Source: Nitrincola alkalisediminis (GTDB lineage: Bacteria > Pseudomonadota > Gammaproteobacteria > Pseudomonadales > Balneatricaceae). From it: 64,000 nucleotides of DNA. This document shows positions 1 to 10,830 of this stretch, in pieces (positions within the stretch are counted from its first letter, which is position 1; each line of letters opens with the position of its first letter). The notes beneath the pieces were generated by a model. That model saw only the letters and a program-made list of their open reading frames with translations. It did not search any database and was not told where the DNA came from. The position numbers and the translations under genes are program-made. The DNA is taken from positions 248,001-312,000 of the forward strand of contig NZ_VYTY01000001.1 in NCBI RefSeq assembly GCF_009821115.1, in the 5' to 3' direction.

Positions 1-755
1 TTTTGAAATTGTGTGCGAAGCTCTTGCTGGCAAGGTGGAAGTACGGTTTCTAAATCCTCCTGTAGCTCCTCTGGCAGGAGTGTTGTGTCGGGAGCATTAA
101 AATAGGCGCGAATCAATTGCTCCTCACGCATGTTGTTCGCAGCAAGCTGCACCGCATCACCTACACAAAACATATAAGCAGGCAGATATTCCAATACTAA
201 ACGTGTGCGCTGAGCGGAATCCAGCATCAGATGATTGGTCTCAACAAAACGTTTGTACTCCATAAGACCCGCAGCGGCCATGGTTTCTTGTCTGAATGGA
301 CTGAAGCGGGCAACATCGGGAGACTGTTGCAAGTAAATTTGCAACATGCTGCCAACTCTCGAAAGCTCTTGGTTGAAGCTTTCAGGCGCGAAGTGCTCGT
401 TAATTTTGAGTGATTCTTCAAGCCGAGCCACTTGTGCTTTTAGCGCTTCGATTTCTTTTTGCAAAACCTGATTTTCAGTAATCATCAAGTTTCGATCCCT
501 AACCAACCCGTGCACAACACGCTCCCCAGGTGTTAGCTGTCCCGAGCCAAAGGTGGAGGGCAGTTGGGTTACGCCCAACGTACCGACAGAGACTTCGTCG
601 GTCCTTGGGGCGCCTGTTAAATCAAAACCGAATTTTTCAAGATCAACGGTGTTGCGTTCGTGTTGTGACATCATTGTTAGATAAATGAAGAAACCCACGC
701 CACCGAGCACAAGTAATAATACAACGCCTATAATTGCTGTGTTTTTAGCTGACAT
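1..755 (-). CDS. Membrane-anchored coiled-coil protein, function unknown (partial, C-terminus outside window)
   Basis: An open frame runs from the ATG at 755 to the window edge, about 251 codons without a stop, so the gene is incomplete at its 3' end. The protein starts with a short basic stretch, then one hydrophobic membrane segment (about residues 8-26), so most of it should face the periplasm. Residues about 85-120 are rich in Lys, Glu, Leu and Gln with heptad-like spacing, which suggests a coiled coil. Two cysteines follow further on. The start lies only 5 bases beyond the stop of the Prc protease gene, so the two are very likely one transcript. I do not recognise the family; a role as an accessory or substrate of Prc is only a guess from position. 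Confidence 0.75.
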   Translation of the reverse strand, partial: MSAKNTAIIGVVLLLVLGGVGFFIYLTMMSQHERNTVDLEKFGFDLTGAPRTDEVSVGTLGVTQLPSTFGSGQLTPGERVVHGLVRDRNLMITENQVLQKEIEALKAQVARLEESLKINEHFAPESFNQELSRVGSMLQIYLQQSPDVARFSPFRQETMAAAGLMEYKRFVETNHLMLDSAQRTRLVLEYLPAYMFCVGDAVQLAANNMREEQLIRAYFNAPDTTLLPEELQEDLETVLPPCQQELRTQFQ

Positions 756-760
756 GCTTG

Positions 761-2860
761 TTACTGCCTAGGGTTACTAACACGACCATTGTTTTGCGCT
801 GTGTGGCGTAAATTTAAATCAATAAAGTCAATAGTGATCTCGGCTGATTCAATTAATGCAGACTCTGATTCAGGATTTATGATCCGGCCCTGACTGTCTT
901 TCGGTAGCAGGTCGTCAAGCTCCGACAACACTTTGATGGGTGGTTCACCTTTCGCCATGCGACGCTGATTTTCAGTCGTAATCTGCCATTGCTCAATTTC
1001 ATCTCGCTGCTCTCTTACACGTGAAATGTTAAGAGGGACTTTTGTTTGATCACGCTGCTCTTTGCTGCGTTCAACATGACGACGCATGAAGATGAAATCT
1101 GGATTGAGCTCTGATCTGACAAGATGCAAATGGCTCAATTCACTGATGTAGGGTGTCAAACTGGGAAAACGACCGTATCTCACCGGGTTGACGGTGTCCC
1201 AAGGCAACGCTCCTTCAAGAGCACTTTCACCGATTTGGCTTTCGTCAAAGAGGGTAGGGAACTCAATATCTGGAACAACCCCTTTGTTTTGTGTGCTCTC
1301 GCCTGAAATTCGATAGAATTTTGCATGCGTTAACTTAAGTTGGCCGTGATCAAGCGGCAGCAGGGTTTGAACCGTGCCTTTACCAAAGGTACGACCTCCG
1401 ACAATGATGCCTCGGTTGTAATCTTGAATGGCTCCGGCAAAGATTTCAGACGCAGAGGCGCTCAATCGATTCACCATGACCGTTAACGGACCACTCCATG
1501 CTACTTTAGGATCAAAGTCACCTAGAATATCCACTCGCCCATTTGCATCTCGAATTTGCACAGTGGGGCCGCGAGTTATAAACAATCCTGTTAGCTCGTT
1601 CGCCTCTCTAAGAGAGCCACCACCATTGTTGCGGAGATCGATGATTAACGCATCGATGTCGTCTTCTTGTTTAAGTTGTGCGATCAGGCGTTCAACATCA
1701 CGGGTCGTACTTTTGTACTCAGGGTCACCGGCTTGCATCGCGGCAAAGTCAATGTAAAAAGCGGGTATTTCGATAACCCCGACCTTAAATGTCTGATTAT
1801 TGCGATCTATTTCAAGCACTTTTTTCTGAGCGGCTTGTTCTTCGAGGCGAACCTTGTCGCGAATAATGGTGACGACTCGGCGTGCGGTACGATCGATGGA
1901 ATCAGCGGGTATGATTTGCAAACGAACCGTGCTCGATTGAGGGCCACGAATAAGTTTAACAACATCGTCCAAACGCCAGCCTACAACATCCTCAATGGGG
2001 CCTTCTTCGCCTTGGCCAACCCCTACGATCAAATCAGAAGGGCGAAGTTGCCCACTCTTATCAGCAGGTCCAGCTGGCACCAAACGAACAATTTTGGTGT
2101 ATTCATCTTCACCCTGTAGCACAGCACCTATGCCTTCAAGCGACAGACTCATATTGATCTGGAAATTCTCTTGATTTCTAGGCGAAAGGTACTGGCTATG
2201 TGGATCAAATTCATGGGCAATGGCGTTTGCAAAACGCTCAAACACATCTTCATGATTGGTTTGTTCAAGTCTTGCTCTTTGGCTTTCATAACGCTTGATT
2301 AGGGTTTGCTTTGCTTCACCCAATGTTTGATCAGAAAGTTTTAGACTGATCAAGGCATTTTTTAAGCGCTTATACCATAAGGCGTTCATGGCTTCGCTTG
2401 AGTTAATCCAAGGTGCTTCGCTTCGATCCGTTTCAAGTTCATGATCATTGTTAAAATCAAAAATATGCTGATCATCGGATAATAAAGACAGTAAGAAATC
2501 AATTCGGTCTAAGTTACGTTTATGAAAAACGTTGTAAATATCGAAGCCTGTTTGGCTCTTACCTTCATAAATTTCTAAACCGAGCGTGTATCGAACGGGC
2601 TCAAAGTTGGCAATGTCTTCTTCGTAGAAGTAGATTCGAGAGGGATCCAGATCTTTAAAAAAACGATCAAAGATATTGGATGACAACTCGGGATCAAGCT
2701 GTTTTCCACTGTAATGATTTTGCTGGAGTGCTGAAATTACATCCCGTAGCGCCTGCTCATGTTCAGGTTGAGGATTGAATCGAGCATGAGCAGTATTGAT
2801 CAGCAACAACAGCCCAAATAAAAGGCTGAGCAGTATCGGGTGTTTCAATCTTCTGGTCAT
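761..2860 (-). CDS. prc: Tail-specific (C-terminal processing) protease Prc, S41 family
   Basis: Periplasmic serine protease that degrades proteins with exposed nonpolar C-termini and processes cell-envelope substrates. The 699-residue length matches the large Prc/Tsp class (E. coli 682). A signal peptide covers about residues 1-26. The PDZ domain lies around 238-330, with the conserved LEGIGAVL start. The protease core holds the SASASE motif with the likely nucleophile Ser469, and FGKGTVQ with the general base Lys494, 25 residues apart as in E. coli Prc. A C-terminal helical extension follows. It lies divergently from the FKBP lipoprotein gene. Residue roles are transferred from the family. 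Confidence 0.95.
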   Translation of the reverse strand: MTRRLKHPILLSLLFGLLLLINTAHARFNPQPEHEQALRDVISALQQNHYSGKQLDPELSSNIFDRFFKDLDPSRIYFYEEDIANFEPVRYTLGLEIYEGKSQTGFDIYNVFHKRNLDRIDFLLSLLSDDQHIFDFNNDHELETDRSEAPWINSSEAMNALWYKRLKNALISLKLSDQTLGEAKQTLIKRYESQRARLEQTNHEDVFERFANAIAHEFDPHSQYLSPRNQENFQINMSLSLEGIGAVLQGEDEYTKIVRLVPAGPADKSGQLRPSDLIVGVGQGEEGPIEDVVGWRLDDVVKLIRGPQSSTVRLQIIPADSIDRTARRVVTIIRDKVRLEEQAAQKKVLEIDRNNQTFKVGVIEIPAFYIDFAAMQAGDPEYKSTTRDVERLIAQLKQEDDIDALIIDLRNNGGGSLREANELTGLFITRGPTVQIRDANGRVDILGDFDPKVAWSGPLTVMVNRLSASASEIFAGAIQDYNRGIIVGGRTFGKGTVQTLLPLDHGQLKLTHAKFYRISGESTQNKGVVPDIEFPTLFDESQIGESALEGALPWDTVNPVRYGRFPSLTPYISELSHLHLVRSELNPDFIFMRRHVERSKEQRDQTKVPLNISRVREQRDEIEQWQITTENQRRMAKGEPPIKVLSELDDLLPKDSQGRIINPESESALIESAEITIDFIDLNLRHTAQNNGRVSNPRQ

Positions 2861-3022
2861 ATCAAACGTATTCCTGACTTTATCGTCTTAAGCATGAGAC
2901 TTGATAACCTATACGCAAGTTCCTTAAAAACAGAGCGCTAAGCATACAATTCTGCAGAATCCTATGTAGTGTTCAACAATGCTAATGTAAAATATTCTCT
3001 ATGTCGTGTCTTGGAGAGAAAA

Positions 3023-3577
3023 GTGTCGTATAGATTGTGCTTTAGATTCGCTTTGATTGCTACCTTCATTTGCATTTGTCTGATGACTCAGGGCTGCTCT
3101 GAAGATGCAGACAGGGATGCTTTTCGTCAGACCTTAATCGATAAGGCGTTAAATGATGAAACTCGGCAACAGGGTGATGCGTTTTTAGCACAAAATCGCC
3201 AAAATGAAGGCGTTGTGGTGTTGAACAGTGGTGTTCAGTTTCGCCAGTTACAAGTCGCTGATGACCCCCAAGCGAGCCCGCCGGGAAGAAGGGATCGCGT
3301 GACGGTGCACTATGAAGGGCGTCGTATTGACGGTCATGTCTTTGACAGTAGCTATGCAAGAGGAGCGCCCTCTACCTTTCCTGTAGATGCTTTGATTCCC
3401 GGATGGTCCGAAATTCTAGTGCAAATGCGTCCAGGTGAGATTCGAGAGGTCTATATTCCTGCAGACTTAGCCTATGGGGCACGTAGCCCATCACCGGATA
3501 TTCCTGCAAATTCGGCTTTGATTTTTATTGTTGAGCTGCTCCAATCGGAGTCCATCTCTCATCCCGCTTCCCACTAA
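3023..3577 (+). CDS. FKBP-type peptidyl-prolyl cis-trans isomerase, lipoprotein
   Basis: Proline isomerase acting on envelope proteins. An upstream ATG at 2969 is in frame, but I choose the GTG at 3023: a GGAGAG ribosome site sits just before it, and it gives a compact lipoprotein signal peptide ending in LMTQGC, with the lipid-bearing cysteine about residue 25. The FKBP domain covers the C-terminal half: VTVHYEGR, FDSSYARGAPSTFPVD, GWSEIL and the closing AYGARSPSPDIPANSALIFIVELL are typical of FkpA/Mip-like enzymes. The N-terminal linker is short, so it may lack the dimerisation arm of FkpA. The next gene starts 9 bases downstream. Confidence 0.9.
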   Translation: MSYRLCFRFALIATFICICLMTQGCSEDADRDAFRQTLIDKALNDETRQQGDAFLAQNRQNEGVVVLNSGVQFRQLQVADDPQASPPGRRDRVTVHYEGRRIDGHVFDSSYARGAPSTFPVDALIPGWSEILVQMRPGEIREVYIPADLAYGARSPSPDIPANSALIFIVELLQSESISHPASH

Positions 3578-3586
3578 GGAGTTTTC

Positions 3587-4876
3587 ATGCAACCGTCAGT
3601 GTTTATTCATGATTTAAAACTGTTTTTGGATGCATCACCGACCCCCTTCCATGCTGTTCAGCAACTCAAACATCGTTTTGAAACTGCGGGCTTTGTCGAG
3701 CTGTCTGAGTCTGCTTCCTGGGTGTTAACGCCGGGGCAAGGGTATTTCACACTTAAAAATGGGTCCTCTATCCTAGCGTGGCGTCAACCCACTGAGTCGG
3801 TTGGCTTTGCCGCAGGGATGCGCATGACGGGAGCGCACACCGATTCGCCCTGTTTGCGTGTGAAGCCGCAACCGGAAATGCATCGGCATGGATACAGTCA
3901 GTTGGGTGTCGAGGTCTATGGTGGCGCGTTATTGAATCCTTGGTTTGATCGCGACCTTTCTCTGGCGGGGCGTGTGACCTTTCGTACATCGACAGGGGCG
4001 TTAAACAGCCAATTGATCGATTTTAAAAAACCGATTGCGGTGATTCCAAGCTTGGCGATACATTTGGATCGTGAGGCCAATGCGTCACGCAGTATCAATG
4101 CTCAGACCTATTTGCCGCCTATTCTCGGTCAAACACAAGAAAAAACGGATTTTCGTGAATTTTTAAAAACCTATATCGAGTCCAATGCATCTGTATCAAT
4201 CGATAAGGTATTGGATTATGAGCTGTCGTTCTACGATGTAAATCCCGCAAATACCGTTGGATTGTCCGATGAGTTCATTACATCTGCTCGACTGGATAAT
4301 CTTTTGAGTTGTTTTATTGGTATGCAGGCCTTGATTGAAGCAGCGCCCGGCCCCTGTCAGTTATTGATTTGTAATGATCATGAAGAGGTTGGAAGTGCCA
4401 GTGCTTGTGGCGCTCAAGGGCCGATGCTAAGTCAATGGTTAGAGCGCGTGCTGCCGAAAACGGACGAGCGTTGGTCTATTTTGGCTCGGTCTTTGTTTGT
4501 CTCTGCTGATAATGCACATGGCATACATCCGAACTTTGCCGACCGACACGATGAGAATCATGGGCCGAAATTAAATGCGGGTCCTGTGGTGAAAATCAAT
4601 TCAAATCAACGCTATGCGACCAACAGTGAGACCAGTGCTATTTTTCGTAACTTAGCTGAATCCATTCAGGTACCTGTGCAATGCTTTGTGGTACGCAGCG
4701 ATATGGCATGTGGCAGTACCATCGGACCCATCACCGCGACGGAAACAGGCATTGCCACTGTTGATGTTGGCGTGCCTCAGTTTGCCATGCACTCCATCCG
4801 CGAAATGGCTGGGGTGAAGGATGCTTTCTACCTGTATCAGATCTTACAGAGCTTCAATGCAAGGAAGGCTCTGTAA
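3587..4876 (+). CDS. apeB: M18 family aminopeptidase
   Basis: Cytosolic zinc aminopeptidase removing N-terminal, often acidic, residues from peptides. The 429-residue length is normal for bacterial M18 enzymes. Metal-site motifs are visible: [12 protein letters not shown] with His84, the CNDHEEVGS motif (about residue 262) carrying the catalytic and metal-binding acidic pair, [12 protein letters not shown], and [12 protein letters not shown] near the C-terminus. The start follows an AAGGAG site at a good distance. It is 9 bases from the FKBP gene and is closed by an intrinsic terminator, so the two genes appear to be one short transcript. Confidence 0.94.
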   Translation: MQPSVFIHDLKLFLDASPTPFHAVQQLKHRFETAGFVELSESASWVLTPGQGYFTLKNGSSILAWRQPTESVGFAAGMRMTGAHTDSPCLRVKPQPEMHRHGYSQLGVEVYGGALLNPWFDRDLSLAGRVTFRTSTGALNSQLIDFKKPIAVIPSLAIHLDREANASRSINAQTYLPPILGQTQEKTDFREFLKTYIESNASVSIDKVLDYELSFYDVNPANTVGLSDEFITSARLDNLLSCFIGMQALIEAAPGPCQLLICNDHEEVGSASACGAQGPMLSQWLERVLPKTDERWSILARSLFVSADNAHGIHPNFADRHDENHGPKLNAGPVVKINSNQRYATNSETSAIFRNLAESIQVPVQCFVVRSDMACGSTIGPITATETGIATVDVGVPQFAMHSIREMAGVKDAFYLYQILQSFNARKAL

Positions 4877-4895
4877 GACACCGGAAAAGAGAGTT

Positions 4896-4930
4896 GCGAC
4901 TGAGTGAATAGATCACTTAGTCGCTTTTTT
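4896..4930 (+). terminator. Rho-independent terminator after apeB
   Basis: GCGACTgAGTGA pairs with TCACTtAGTCGC over a 5-base loop, followed directly by a run of six T on the plus strand. The last bases of the convergent mnhG gene lie inside the stem. On the minus strand no T run follows, so it should act only on apeB. Confidence 0.88.
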
Positions 4931-5351
4931 GTTTAATGCGGATGCGGGGTTTTAAATCGAGGTTTTGTCGATAAATCTCAAGCTCTTCTTCGGTCTCCAA
5001 GCCGCTGAGCAGTCGGTGGCTGTCTTCATCGTAACAATTCACCAATTCATCTTTGATGGTTCGATCCCAAACGGGGATGCCAACAAAATACCCCGCACGA
5101 CCAATGGCATGAGCTGCAATTGGGGCCGTAATTAAAATGAAAATGATAACAGCAAGCCCTTTGGCAGATACCACGGCATCAAAAAAATGGAACATTGCTG
5201 CGACCATCATCAATGCGATCCCTAAAGCACCAGCCTTGGTTGTGGCGTGCATTCGAGTGAGCAGGTCGGGTAATCGAATAATGCCAATTGCCGCCAGTAA
5301 GGTAAAAATCGCGCTCGATAGCATCAGTAGTTTTATAATCCAATCAATCAT
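4917..5351 (-). CDS. mnhG: Mrp Na+/H+ antiporter subunit G
   Basis: Small inner-membrane subunit of the Mrp/Mnh antiporter, which exports Na+ in exchange for H+. The first about 95 residues form three membrane segments with the family pattern IGIIRLPDLLTRMHATTKAG. A hydrophilic tail of about 50 charged residues makes it longer (144 aa) than many MnhG proteins (about 110-120). It is the last gene of the operon and overlaps the end of mnhF by 8 bases, which suggests coupled translation. Confidence 0.93.
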   Translation of the reverse strand: MIDWIIKLLMLSSAIFTLLAAIGIIRLPDLLTRMHATTKAGALGIALMMVAAMFHFFDAVVSAKGLAVIIFILITAPIAAHAIGRAGYFVGIPVWDRTIKDELVNCYDEDSHRLLSGLETEEELEIYRQNLDLKPRIRIKQKSD

Positions 5352-5613
5352 TACGCGGACCTCCTCGTTCTAAAAAGCGGGCGAAGCCAATGGCCGCTAA
5401 AAATGCGGTTAAAGCGGCAACAATGGCAACATCAATGAAGCTCGACGTGTCCGTATAAATCGCATACGCCCCGATCATCCCAACAATAATAGATGCCAAT
5501 AATTCCAGAGCCACCACTCGGTCAGGCAGGGTAGGTCCAATAATTAATCGAATAAACACCAATACCATCGAAATACTAAAGATGATAAATGTTAAGTAAA
5601 TGACAAATTGCAC
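5344..5613 (-). CDS. mnhF: Mrp Na+/H+ antiporter subunit F
   Basis: Short integral membrane subunit (89 aa, three membrane segments) of the Mrp complex. The stretch RLIIGPTLPDRVVALELLA is the family hallmark, and AIYTDTSSFIDVAIVAALTAFLAAIGFARFLERGG is the usual ending. It sits between mnhE (15 bases away) and mnhG (overlapping). In other species this subunit has been linked to cholate as well as Na+ export; here only the antiporter role is supported by context. Confidence 0.94.
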   Translation of the reverse strand: MQFVIYLTFIIFSISMVLVFIRLIIGPTLPDRVVALELLASIIVGMIGAYAIYTDTSSFIDVAIVAALTAFLAAIGFARFLERGGPRND

Positions 5614-5628
5614 AATAACCTCCTGCGC

Positions 5629-6102
5629 CTAGCGTAAAATTTCTAAAGCCCGACGTTCCATCTCTTTTAAGCTGGCTCTAAGCGCAGGCTCATCATCGAG
5701 AAACATGGCGTGGATAAACAAAACACGACGATCATCCGAAACGTCTAGGCTAAGAGTGCCAGGGGTTAATGAAATAAGATTGGCCACCATGGTTATCTCC
5801 ATGTCTGTTTTTGCATCCAGAGGCATCGCGATAACGCCAGGTTTCATATGCCAGATAGGTGTGACGATATCAAAGCCAACTTTTAAGTTGGCCATGATCA
5901 GCTCTTTAATAAAAAAGCAGATGAATCGAAACAGTCTGGGGAGGCGGCTTGTATATCCCCTAAGAACTGGGATTTGGCGTTGCATTAATCCCAAGACTAA
6001 GTAGCCAACGATCATGCCTGCAAGCAGGTTGTAGCCACTGAGATCGCCTGTCAAAACGACCCAAATCAGAGCTAAGAGTAGATTCCACATAAATGCAATC
6101 AT
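5629..6102 (-). CDS. mnhE: Mrp Na+/H+ antiporter subunit E
   Basis: Membrane subunit of the Mrp complex (157 aa). The N-terminal half has two closely spaced membrane segments; the second half is cytoplasmic and carries the conserved [14 protein letters not shown] motif and the following LFIHAM strand, both typical of MnhE. Its ATG overlaps the mnhD stop codon by 4 bases, so the two are translationally coupled. Confidence 0.94.
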   Translation of the reverse strand: MIAFMWNLLLALIWVVLTGDLSGYNLLAGMIVGYLVLGLMQRQIPVLRGYTSRLPRLFRFICFFIKELIMANLKVGFDIVTPIWHMKPGVIAMPLDAKTDMEITMVANLISLTPGTLSLDVSDDRRVLFIHAMFLDDEPALRASLKEMERRALEILR

Positions 6103-7607
6103 GGTGTTTCTCCCAAAACCGCTTCAATGTACAACGCCGGATTTAGCAGTTGTTTGGCGGATGCCTCTGCTATCTCATAGATGGGTTGACCGTTAAGACC
6201 TATAAACAAGGTGCATGCACCCAGCAAAACCACCGGAATGTAGAGAAACGCAAGGCTTGAAGGCGTAGCCGATGGGCTGCTATCGACGCTAGAGTGATTC
6301 TCTGGTAAGGGCTTCCAAAAGACCTCAGCCCAGATTTTGATCATCGAGTAGAGCGTGAGTAAGCCGACAATTAATGCAATGGCTGTGACGACCCAAGCTT
6401 CCGCTTCAATACCTGCACGTATGATAATGAACTTGGCAAAAAAGCCAGACAGAGGGGGTAGACCTGCCAGTGAGAGTGCAGGAATTAAAAATAATATACT
6501 GAGATAGGGCCTATCCTTGTATACACCGCCTAATTTCTTTAAATCATAGGTTCCCAATAATCGGTGAACGATACCGCTGATAAGGAACAGATTGGTCTTC
6601 ACAATGATGTGATGCATGATGTAGAACACACCACCTACCAGAGCTAATGGCGTAAACAAGGCCAAACCTAGCAGCATATAGCCAATCTGGCTGACAATGT
6701 GAAACGACAAAATTCGCCTAAACTCAAACTGTGCGGCGGCACCTAATACGCCCGTCAGCATGGTAAAGGCTGCACCCCAAAGCAATAGTTGATGTGTAAA
6801 CTCAGGGCTTTGGTTGAAGATCAAGGTAAACACTCTGAACAGTGCATACACGCCGACTTTGGTTAAAAGCCCTGCGAACAGCGCGGACACAGCGACCGGT
6901 CCTGTGTGGTAAGAGGCTGGTAGCCAAAAGAAGAGTGGGAAGGCAGCCGCTTTAATGCCAAAGGCGATCATAAACATCACCGCAATGACATCCACAAGTC
7001 CTGTGTGTTCGGTTTGCGAGAGTTTTACCGCAATGTCCGCCATGTTCAGTGTGCCGACCAAGCCGTAGAGCAAGCCAATCGCACTTAAGAAAATGGCGGA
7101 GGATAATAGGTTGAGCGTGACATACTTGATTGCTCCCTCCATTTGCGCACGTTCACCACCCAGAATTAACAAGGCAAATGAGGCAATGAGCATGACTTCA
7201 AACCAGACGTACAGGTTAAAAATATCGCCTGTTAAAAACGACCCAGCAACACCGGCCAGCAGCAAGTGCATGAGTGGGTAGTAGCCGAACTTTTCATGGC
7301 TTGGAGAGGCTGACGAGAGAGAGTAAATCGCGATAGCGACGGCCATCATCCCCGTTAAAACCACCATGATGGCACTGAGCAAGTCGGCCACCAGCGTGAT
7401 GCCGTAGGGCGCCATCCAGCCACCCATATGCATAACAACATGCCCATGATCCAGAACACTGATGAGCAGCCAGATACTGCAAATCAGCAGGGTCACCGAA
7501 CCAATAATGCCGAGTACGCGTTGCATTAGATTTGAACGCCACGCAATCAGCGACAAAGCTCCAAACAATAAAGGAACTAAAATGGGTAACGCAACTTCAG
7601 CTCTCAC
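6099..7607 (-). CDS. mnhD: Mrp Na+/H+ antiporter subunit D
   Basis: One of the two large NuoL/M/N-like proton-pathway subunits (502 aa, about 14 membrane segments). The antiporter core pattern is plain: [13 protein letters not shown] with the conserved Glu of helix 5, [15 protein letters not shown] with the conserved Lys of helix 7, and [19 protein letters not shown] of the discontinuous helix. Length and motif spacing fit MnhD rather than MnhA. Its start overlaps mnhC by 4 bases. Confidence 0.95.
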   Translation of the reverse strand: MRAEVALPILVPLLFGALSLIAWRSNLMQRVLGIIGSVTLLICSIWLLISVLDHGHVVMHMGGWMAPYGITLVADLLSAIMVVLTGMMAVAIAIYSLSSASPSHEKFGYYPLMHLLLAGVAGSFLTGDIFNLYVWFEVMLIASFALLILGGERAQMEGAIKYVTLNLLSSAIFLSAIGLLYGLVGTLNMADIAVKLSQTEHTGLVDVIAVMFMIAFGIKAAAFPLFFWLPASYHTGPVAVSALFAGLLTKVGVYALFRVFTLIFNQSPEFTHQLLLWGAAFTMLTGVLGAAAQFEFRRILSFHIVSQIGYMLLGLALFTPLALVGGVFYIMHHIIVKTNLFLISGIVHRLLGTYDLKKLGGVYKDRPYLSILFLIPALSLAGLPPLSGFFAKFIIIRAGIEAEAWVVTAIALIVGLLTLYSMIKIWAEVFWKPLPENHSSVDSSPSATPSSLAFLYIPVVLLGACTLFIGLNGQPIYEIAEASAKQLLNPALYIEAVLGETP

Positions 7608-7951
7608 GTGTCGGTATCCTTCATTTCATCGAGGTTGTCAGTATGAATGATGTTATAGGCACGATGGATTAAAACAACCGCAAAGGCCAATACGCCAAAG
7701 GCAATGACAATCGCTGTCAAAATCAAGGCTTGAGGCAAAGGGTCGGCAATAATGCCATCGGGTTGCATTGCACCCAACGGAATAAGAGGTGGGGCTCCAC
7801 GTGTCATACCGGCTGACGTGAAAATCAACAAGTTTGCGGCATTGGACAGTAGCATAAGTCCAATCACAAGCTTAACGATACTGCGCCGTAGCATCATGTA
7901 GATTGCAGACGCATACAGGCAACCCGTAACGATGGCCATAATGGGTTCCAT
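7604..7951 (-). CDS. mnhC: Mrp Na+/H+ antiporter subunit C
   Basis: NuoK-like subunit (115 aa, three membrane segments). The motif [23 protein letters not shown] is diagnostic of MnhC, and [22 protein letters not shown] is the usual third helix. It lies 10 bases from mnhB and overlaps mnhD by 4 bases. Confidence 0.95.
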   Translation of the reverse strand: MEPIMAIVTGCLYASAIYMMLRRSIVKLVIGLMLLSNAANLLIFTSAGMTRGAPPLIPLGAMQPDGIIADPLPQALILTAIVIAFGVLAFAVVLIHRAYNIIHTDNLDEMKDTDT

Positions 7952-7961
7952 AGAAATCTCC

Positions 7962-8393
7962 TTAACGCTCTTCAGTTTCAGTGAGGGCGACCAGCATGGT
8001 CATGACTGAACCCAAAACGGTTAGATACACACCAATATCAAAAAACAAAGGGGTTGAAAGCTTAATTTCCGTGCCACCTGGCAATAAAATTGGCCACCAT
8101 TGCGCGGTTAAAAAGGCCTGCCCATGAAACCAGGCCGGGAAGGCCGAAAGCATCGCAATCAATAAACCCACGCCGATGAAGTTACGAGGATCAACTCGCA
8201 TGAGATCTCGTGTGACAGCGGCGCCAAAGGTGAATAAATACAAGGCGAACGCACCGGATGCGACCAATCCTGCGATAAAGCCTCCACCCGGTTCGTTGTG
8301 ACCTCTCAGCAAAAGAAAAACCGAAAACACCAGTTGTAAGGGCACCAAGAAACGTGCAGCAACATGTAAAATCAGTGTACCTGGCTTCATCAT
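7962..8393 (-). CDS. mnhB: Mrp Na+/H+ antiporter subunit B
   Basis: Membrane subunit of 143 residues with four membrane segments. The pattern [28 protein letters not shown] is the MnhB signature. In many Gram-negative relatives this domain is fused to the end of MnhA; here it is a separate gene starting 1 base after the mnhA stop codon, so fusion could be mimicked by coupled translation. Confidence 0.95.
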   Translation of the reverse strand: MMKPGTLILHVAARFLVPLQLVFSVFLLLRGHNEPGGGFIAGLVASGAFALYLFTFGAAVTRDLMRVDPRNFIGVGLLIAMLSAFPAWFHGQAFLTAQWWPILLPGGTEIKLSTPLFFDIGVYLTVLGSVMTMLVALTETEER

Positions 8394-8394
8394 A

Positions 8395-10830
8395 TTACAC
8401 GTCCTCCTGTTTGTGCTTGTTCAGCTGCGCCGATGGCGAAGAGAATTGGTCTGGATCGGTTAAGGGAGTAACGTCGTCGTTCTCTGATGTAAAGGTGTTC
8501 TTTGGTGGCAGGATTAAGGTGCCTGCATAATGATTTGCACCGGGAGCGGTATCAGGACGGAATTTGATCATGGCATAAACGCCCATGGCTGCCAGCGCCA
8601 GTACAAAAATTTCACCCAGTGTATCCAGTGCTCGATAGTCCACCAAGATGACATTCACGATATTGCGTCCATAAGCCAAGGGTTGGCTATTTTCGATCAT
8701 GTAGTCTGAAATGGGTGGGAAGAGTTGAATGTCAATCGTGACCATAATCAGCAATGTAATGAGTATCCCCGTTAAAATGGCGACGGCGGCATCACGCCCA
8801 CGTTCGGCTGTGGTGGAAATATTGCCAAATCCGGGCAGTCTGAATAGCACCAACACCAATAGAATAACTGTTAAGGTTTCAACCAATATCTGTGTAATGG
8901 CGAGATCGGGTGCGCTGAAAAGTGTGAAGAACAGTGCAACAGCATAACCAACGACGCCCATTGCCGCTACGGCGCCCAAACGTGAGTGGGTAATGCACGC
9001 TGTGACGGCCGCCGTGACCAGCAGCAGAGCGACAATGATTTCATGCAAATACACGCTGACATCCCAGTTCCAATGTAGCTGATAGCGTTGGGTGAGGGTG
9101 TAACCCGTGAGTAGCACAAAGGTGAGAATGATGGTTCTAAGGTAACTGCGCATAGAGCCATTTTGTAAGAGGGAGGTTTGCCATTGCGCAATGTAGACAA
9201 TGCCATCCATAAAGCGGAAATAGCCTGCTTCTGGGCCGCGTTGTATCAGCGGATTCAGTAAGCTGAGAATTGAACGTACCGACTCCCAACGCTTAAAGAC
9301 CAAGATACCGAGTCCCAAGCTGATGAAGGAAATCAAAAGCGCCCAATTAAAACCATGCCATAAGGACAGATAGCCATCAATGGGTTGAGACCACACGCTA
9401 GCCGCCGCAGGTAGTACGAACCATTGACCCGCCAAACCGGGCATTAATCCCATGAGCAATGATAAAGACGTCAATACAACTGGCCCTGCCAAGAGTTCAA
9501 GTGGGGCTTCATGCGCTTTCTTAGGCGTGCTTTGCAAGGTTCCAAAGAAGGGTTTGATCGCAATAATCGCGGCAACGGCCACAACTAACACAGATGAGGC
9601 AATGACCAATAACAGTATCCACTTGCTAAGGCTTGATTGAACCAGCGCATCCAGCATAAGTTCCTTTGCAACAAAGCCAAATAAAGGCGGTAGGCCTGCC
9701 AGGGAAAAGGCCGCGACGAGAGTACAGATGGCGGTGATGGGCATCAGGTAGCGAAGTCCGCCGAGTTGGGTAACGTCACGTGTTCCTGTTTCGTGATCGA
9801 CAATCCCAGCTAACATGAACAACGCACCCTTATACAGGGAGTGGCCCACTAAATAGGCGGCAAAGGCCATCATGGCCAGTTCGGTGCCTATGCCAAGAAG
9901 AAGGGTCAGGGTTCCCAGTGCCATGACCGTTGAATAGGCCAGCAGTTTCTTTAGATCGGTGCTGCGAATGGCTAAAAAAGCACCCGTAAACATCGTGAAG
10001 GCACCAAAACTTGTCAGTAGCGTCATCCACAATGCTGTGCCTCCAAGCTCCGGTTGAAGTCTCGCCATCAAATAAATACCCGCTTTCACCATCGTGGCTG
10101 AGTGAAGATACGCACTGACTGGCGTGGGGGCTGCCATGGCATTGGGCAACCAAAAATGGAAGGGAAATTGTGCGGACTTGGTGAACGCACCGAGCAAAAG
10201 GCAAATGAGCATGCCTGCATAAAGGGGGTGCTCTGTCAGCACTTGATTGCTGTTGAATATTTCTTGAAGCGAGTAACTGCCTGATACATAAGCCAGCATG
10301 ACTAAGCCAGCCAGTAAGGCTAAGCCACCAGCAACGGTCACGATCAACCCTTGTAAGGCGGCTTTACGCACATCCGCTTGGTGGTGATTAAAACCGATTA
10401 GTAAATAGGAGGTGATGCTGGTCAGCTCCCAGAATACGAAGAGTGTAATCAAATTGTCGGAGAGCACGAGACCCAGCATAGAGCCCATAAACGACATTAA
10501 AATCACTAAGAATCGAGGTAAAGAAGGATGCCCTTTAAGGTAGTTGCCCGCATATATCAGTATGAATGTACCAATAAAGCAAATCAGCAACGCGAACATC
10601 AGCGACAGCCCATCCAGCATCATGGTGAAGGAAATGTCGAGCCCCGGAATCCAAGCATGTTCATGGATGATGGTGTTCCCAGATGCAATCTCGGGAATAA
10701 ATTGTGCAAACCAAAGTGTTAACCCTGCCGGTAACAAGGCCAAGAGTTTGCTTGTGCGGTCCTTATGTTTGCCGTATAGCCAAGGCACACAGGCGGCAAG
10801 TATAAAGATGAGTAAGACGGCTAATTGCAT
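8395..10830 (-). CDS. mnhA: Mrp Na+/H+ antiporter subunit A
   Basis: Largest subunit (811 aa from this start), a NuoL-like antiporter core joined to a C-terminal part with extra membrane segments. Core motifs are visible: [52 protein letters not shown] and the [14 protein letters not shown] helix. The C-terminal part contains [20 protein letters not shown], typical of MnhA. An earlier in-frame ATG at 10899 would add 23 polar, cysteine-containing residues; I prefer 10830 because a hydrophobic helix begins right there, as in homologues. It is the first gene of the seven-gene operon, preceded by a 450-base intergenic region. Confidence 0.95.
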   Translation of the reverse strand: MQLAVLLIFILAACVPWLYGKHKDRTSKLLALLPAGLTLWFAQFIPEIASGNTIIHEHAWIPGLDISFTMMLDGLSLMFALLICFIGTFILIYAGNYLKGHPSLPRFLVILMSFMGSMLGLVLSDNLITLFVFWELTSITSYLLIGFNHHQADVRKAALQGLIVTVAGGLALLAGLVMLAYVSGSYSLQEIFNSNQVLTEHPLYAGMLICLLLGAFTKSAQFPFHFWLPNAMAAPTPVSAYLHSATMVKAGIYLMARLQPELGGTALWMTLLTSFGAFTMFTGAFLAIRSTDLKKLLAYSTVMALGTLTLLLGIGTELAMMAFAAYLVGHSLYKGALFMLAGIVDHETGTRDVTQLGGLRYLMPITAICTLVAAFSLAGLPPLFGFVAKELMLDALVQSSLSKWILLLVIASSVLVVAVAAIIAIKPFFGTLQSTPKKAHEAPLELLAGPVVLTSLSLLMGLMPGLAGQWFVLPAAASVWSQPIDGYLSLWHGFNWALLISFISLGLGILVFKRWESVRSILSLLNPLIQRGPEAGYFRFMDGIVYIAQWQTSLLQNGSMRSYLRTIILTFVLLTGYTLTQRYQLHWNWDVSVYLHEIIVALLLVTAAVTACITHSRLGAVAAMGVVGYAVALFFTLFSAPDLAITQILVETLTVILLVLVLFRLPGFGNISTTAERGRDAAVAILTGILITLLIMVTIDIQLFPPISDYMIENSQPLAYGRNIVNVILVDYRALDTLGEIFVLALAAMGVYAMIKFRPDTAPGANHYAGTLILPPKNTFTSENDDVTPLTDPDQFSSPSAQLNKHKQEDV

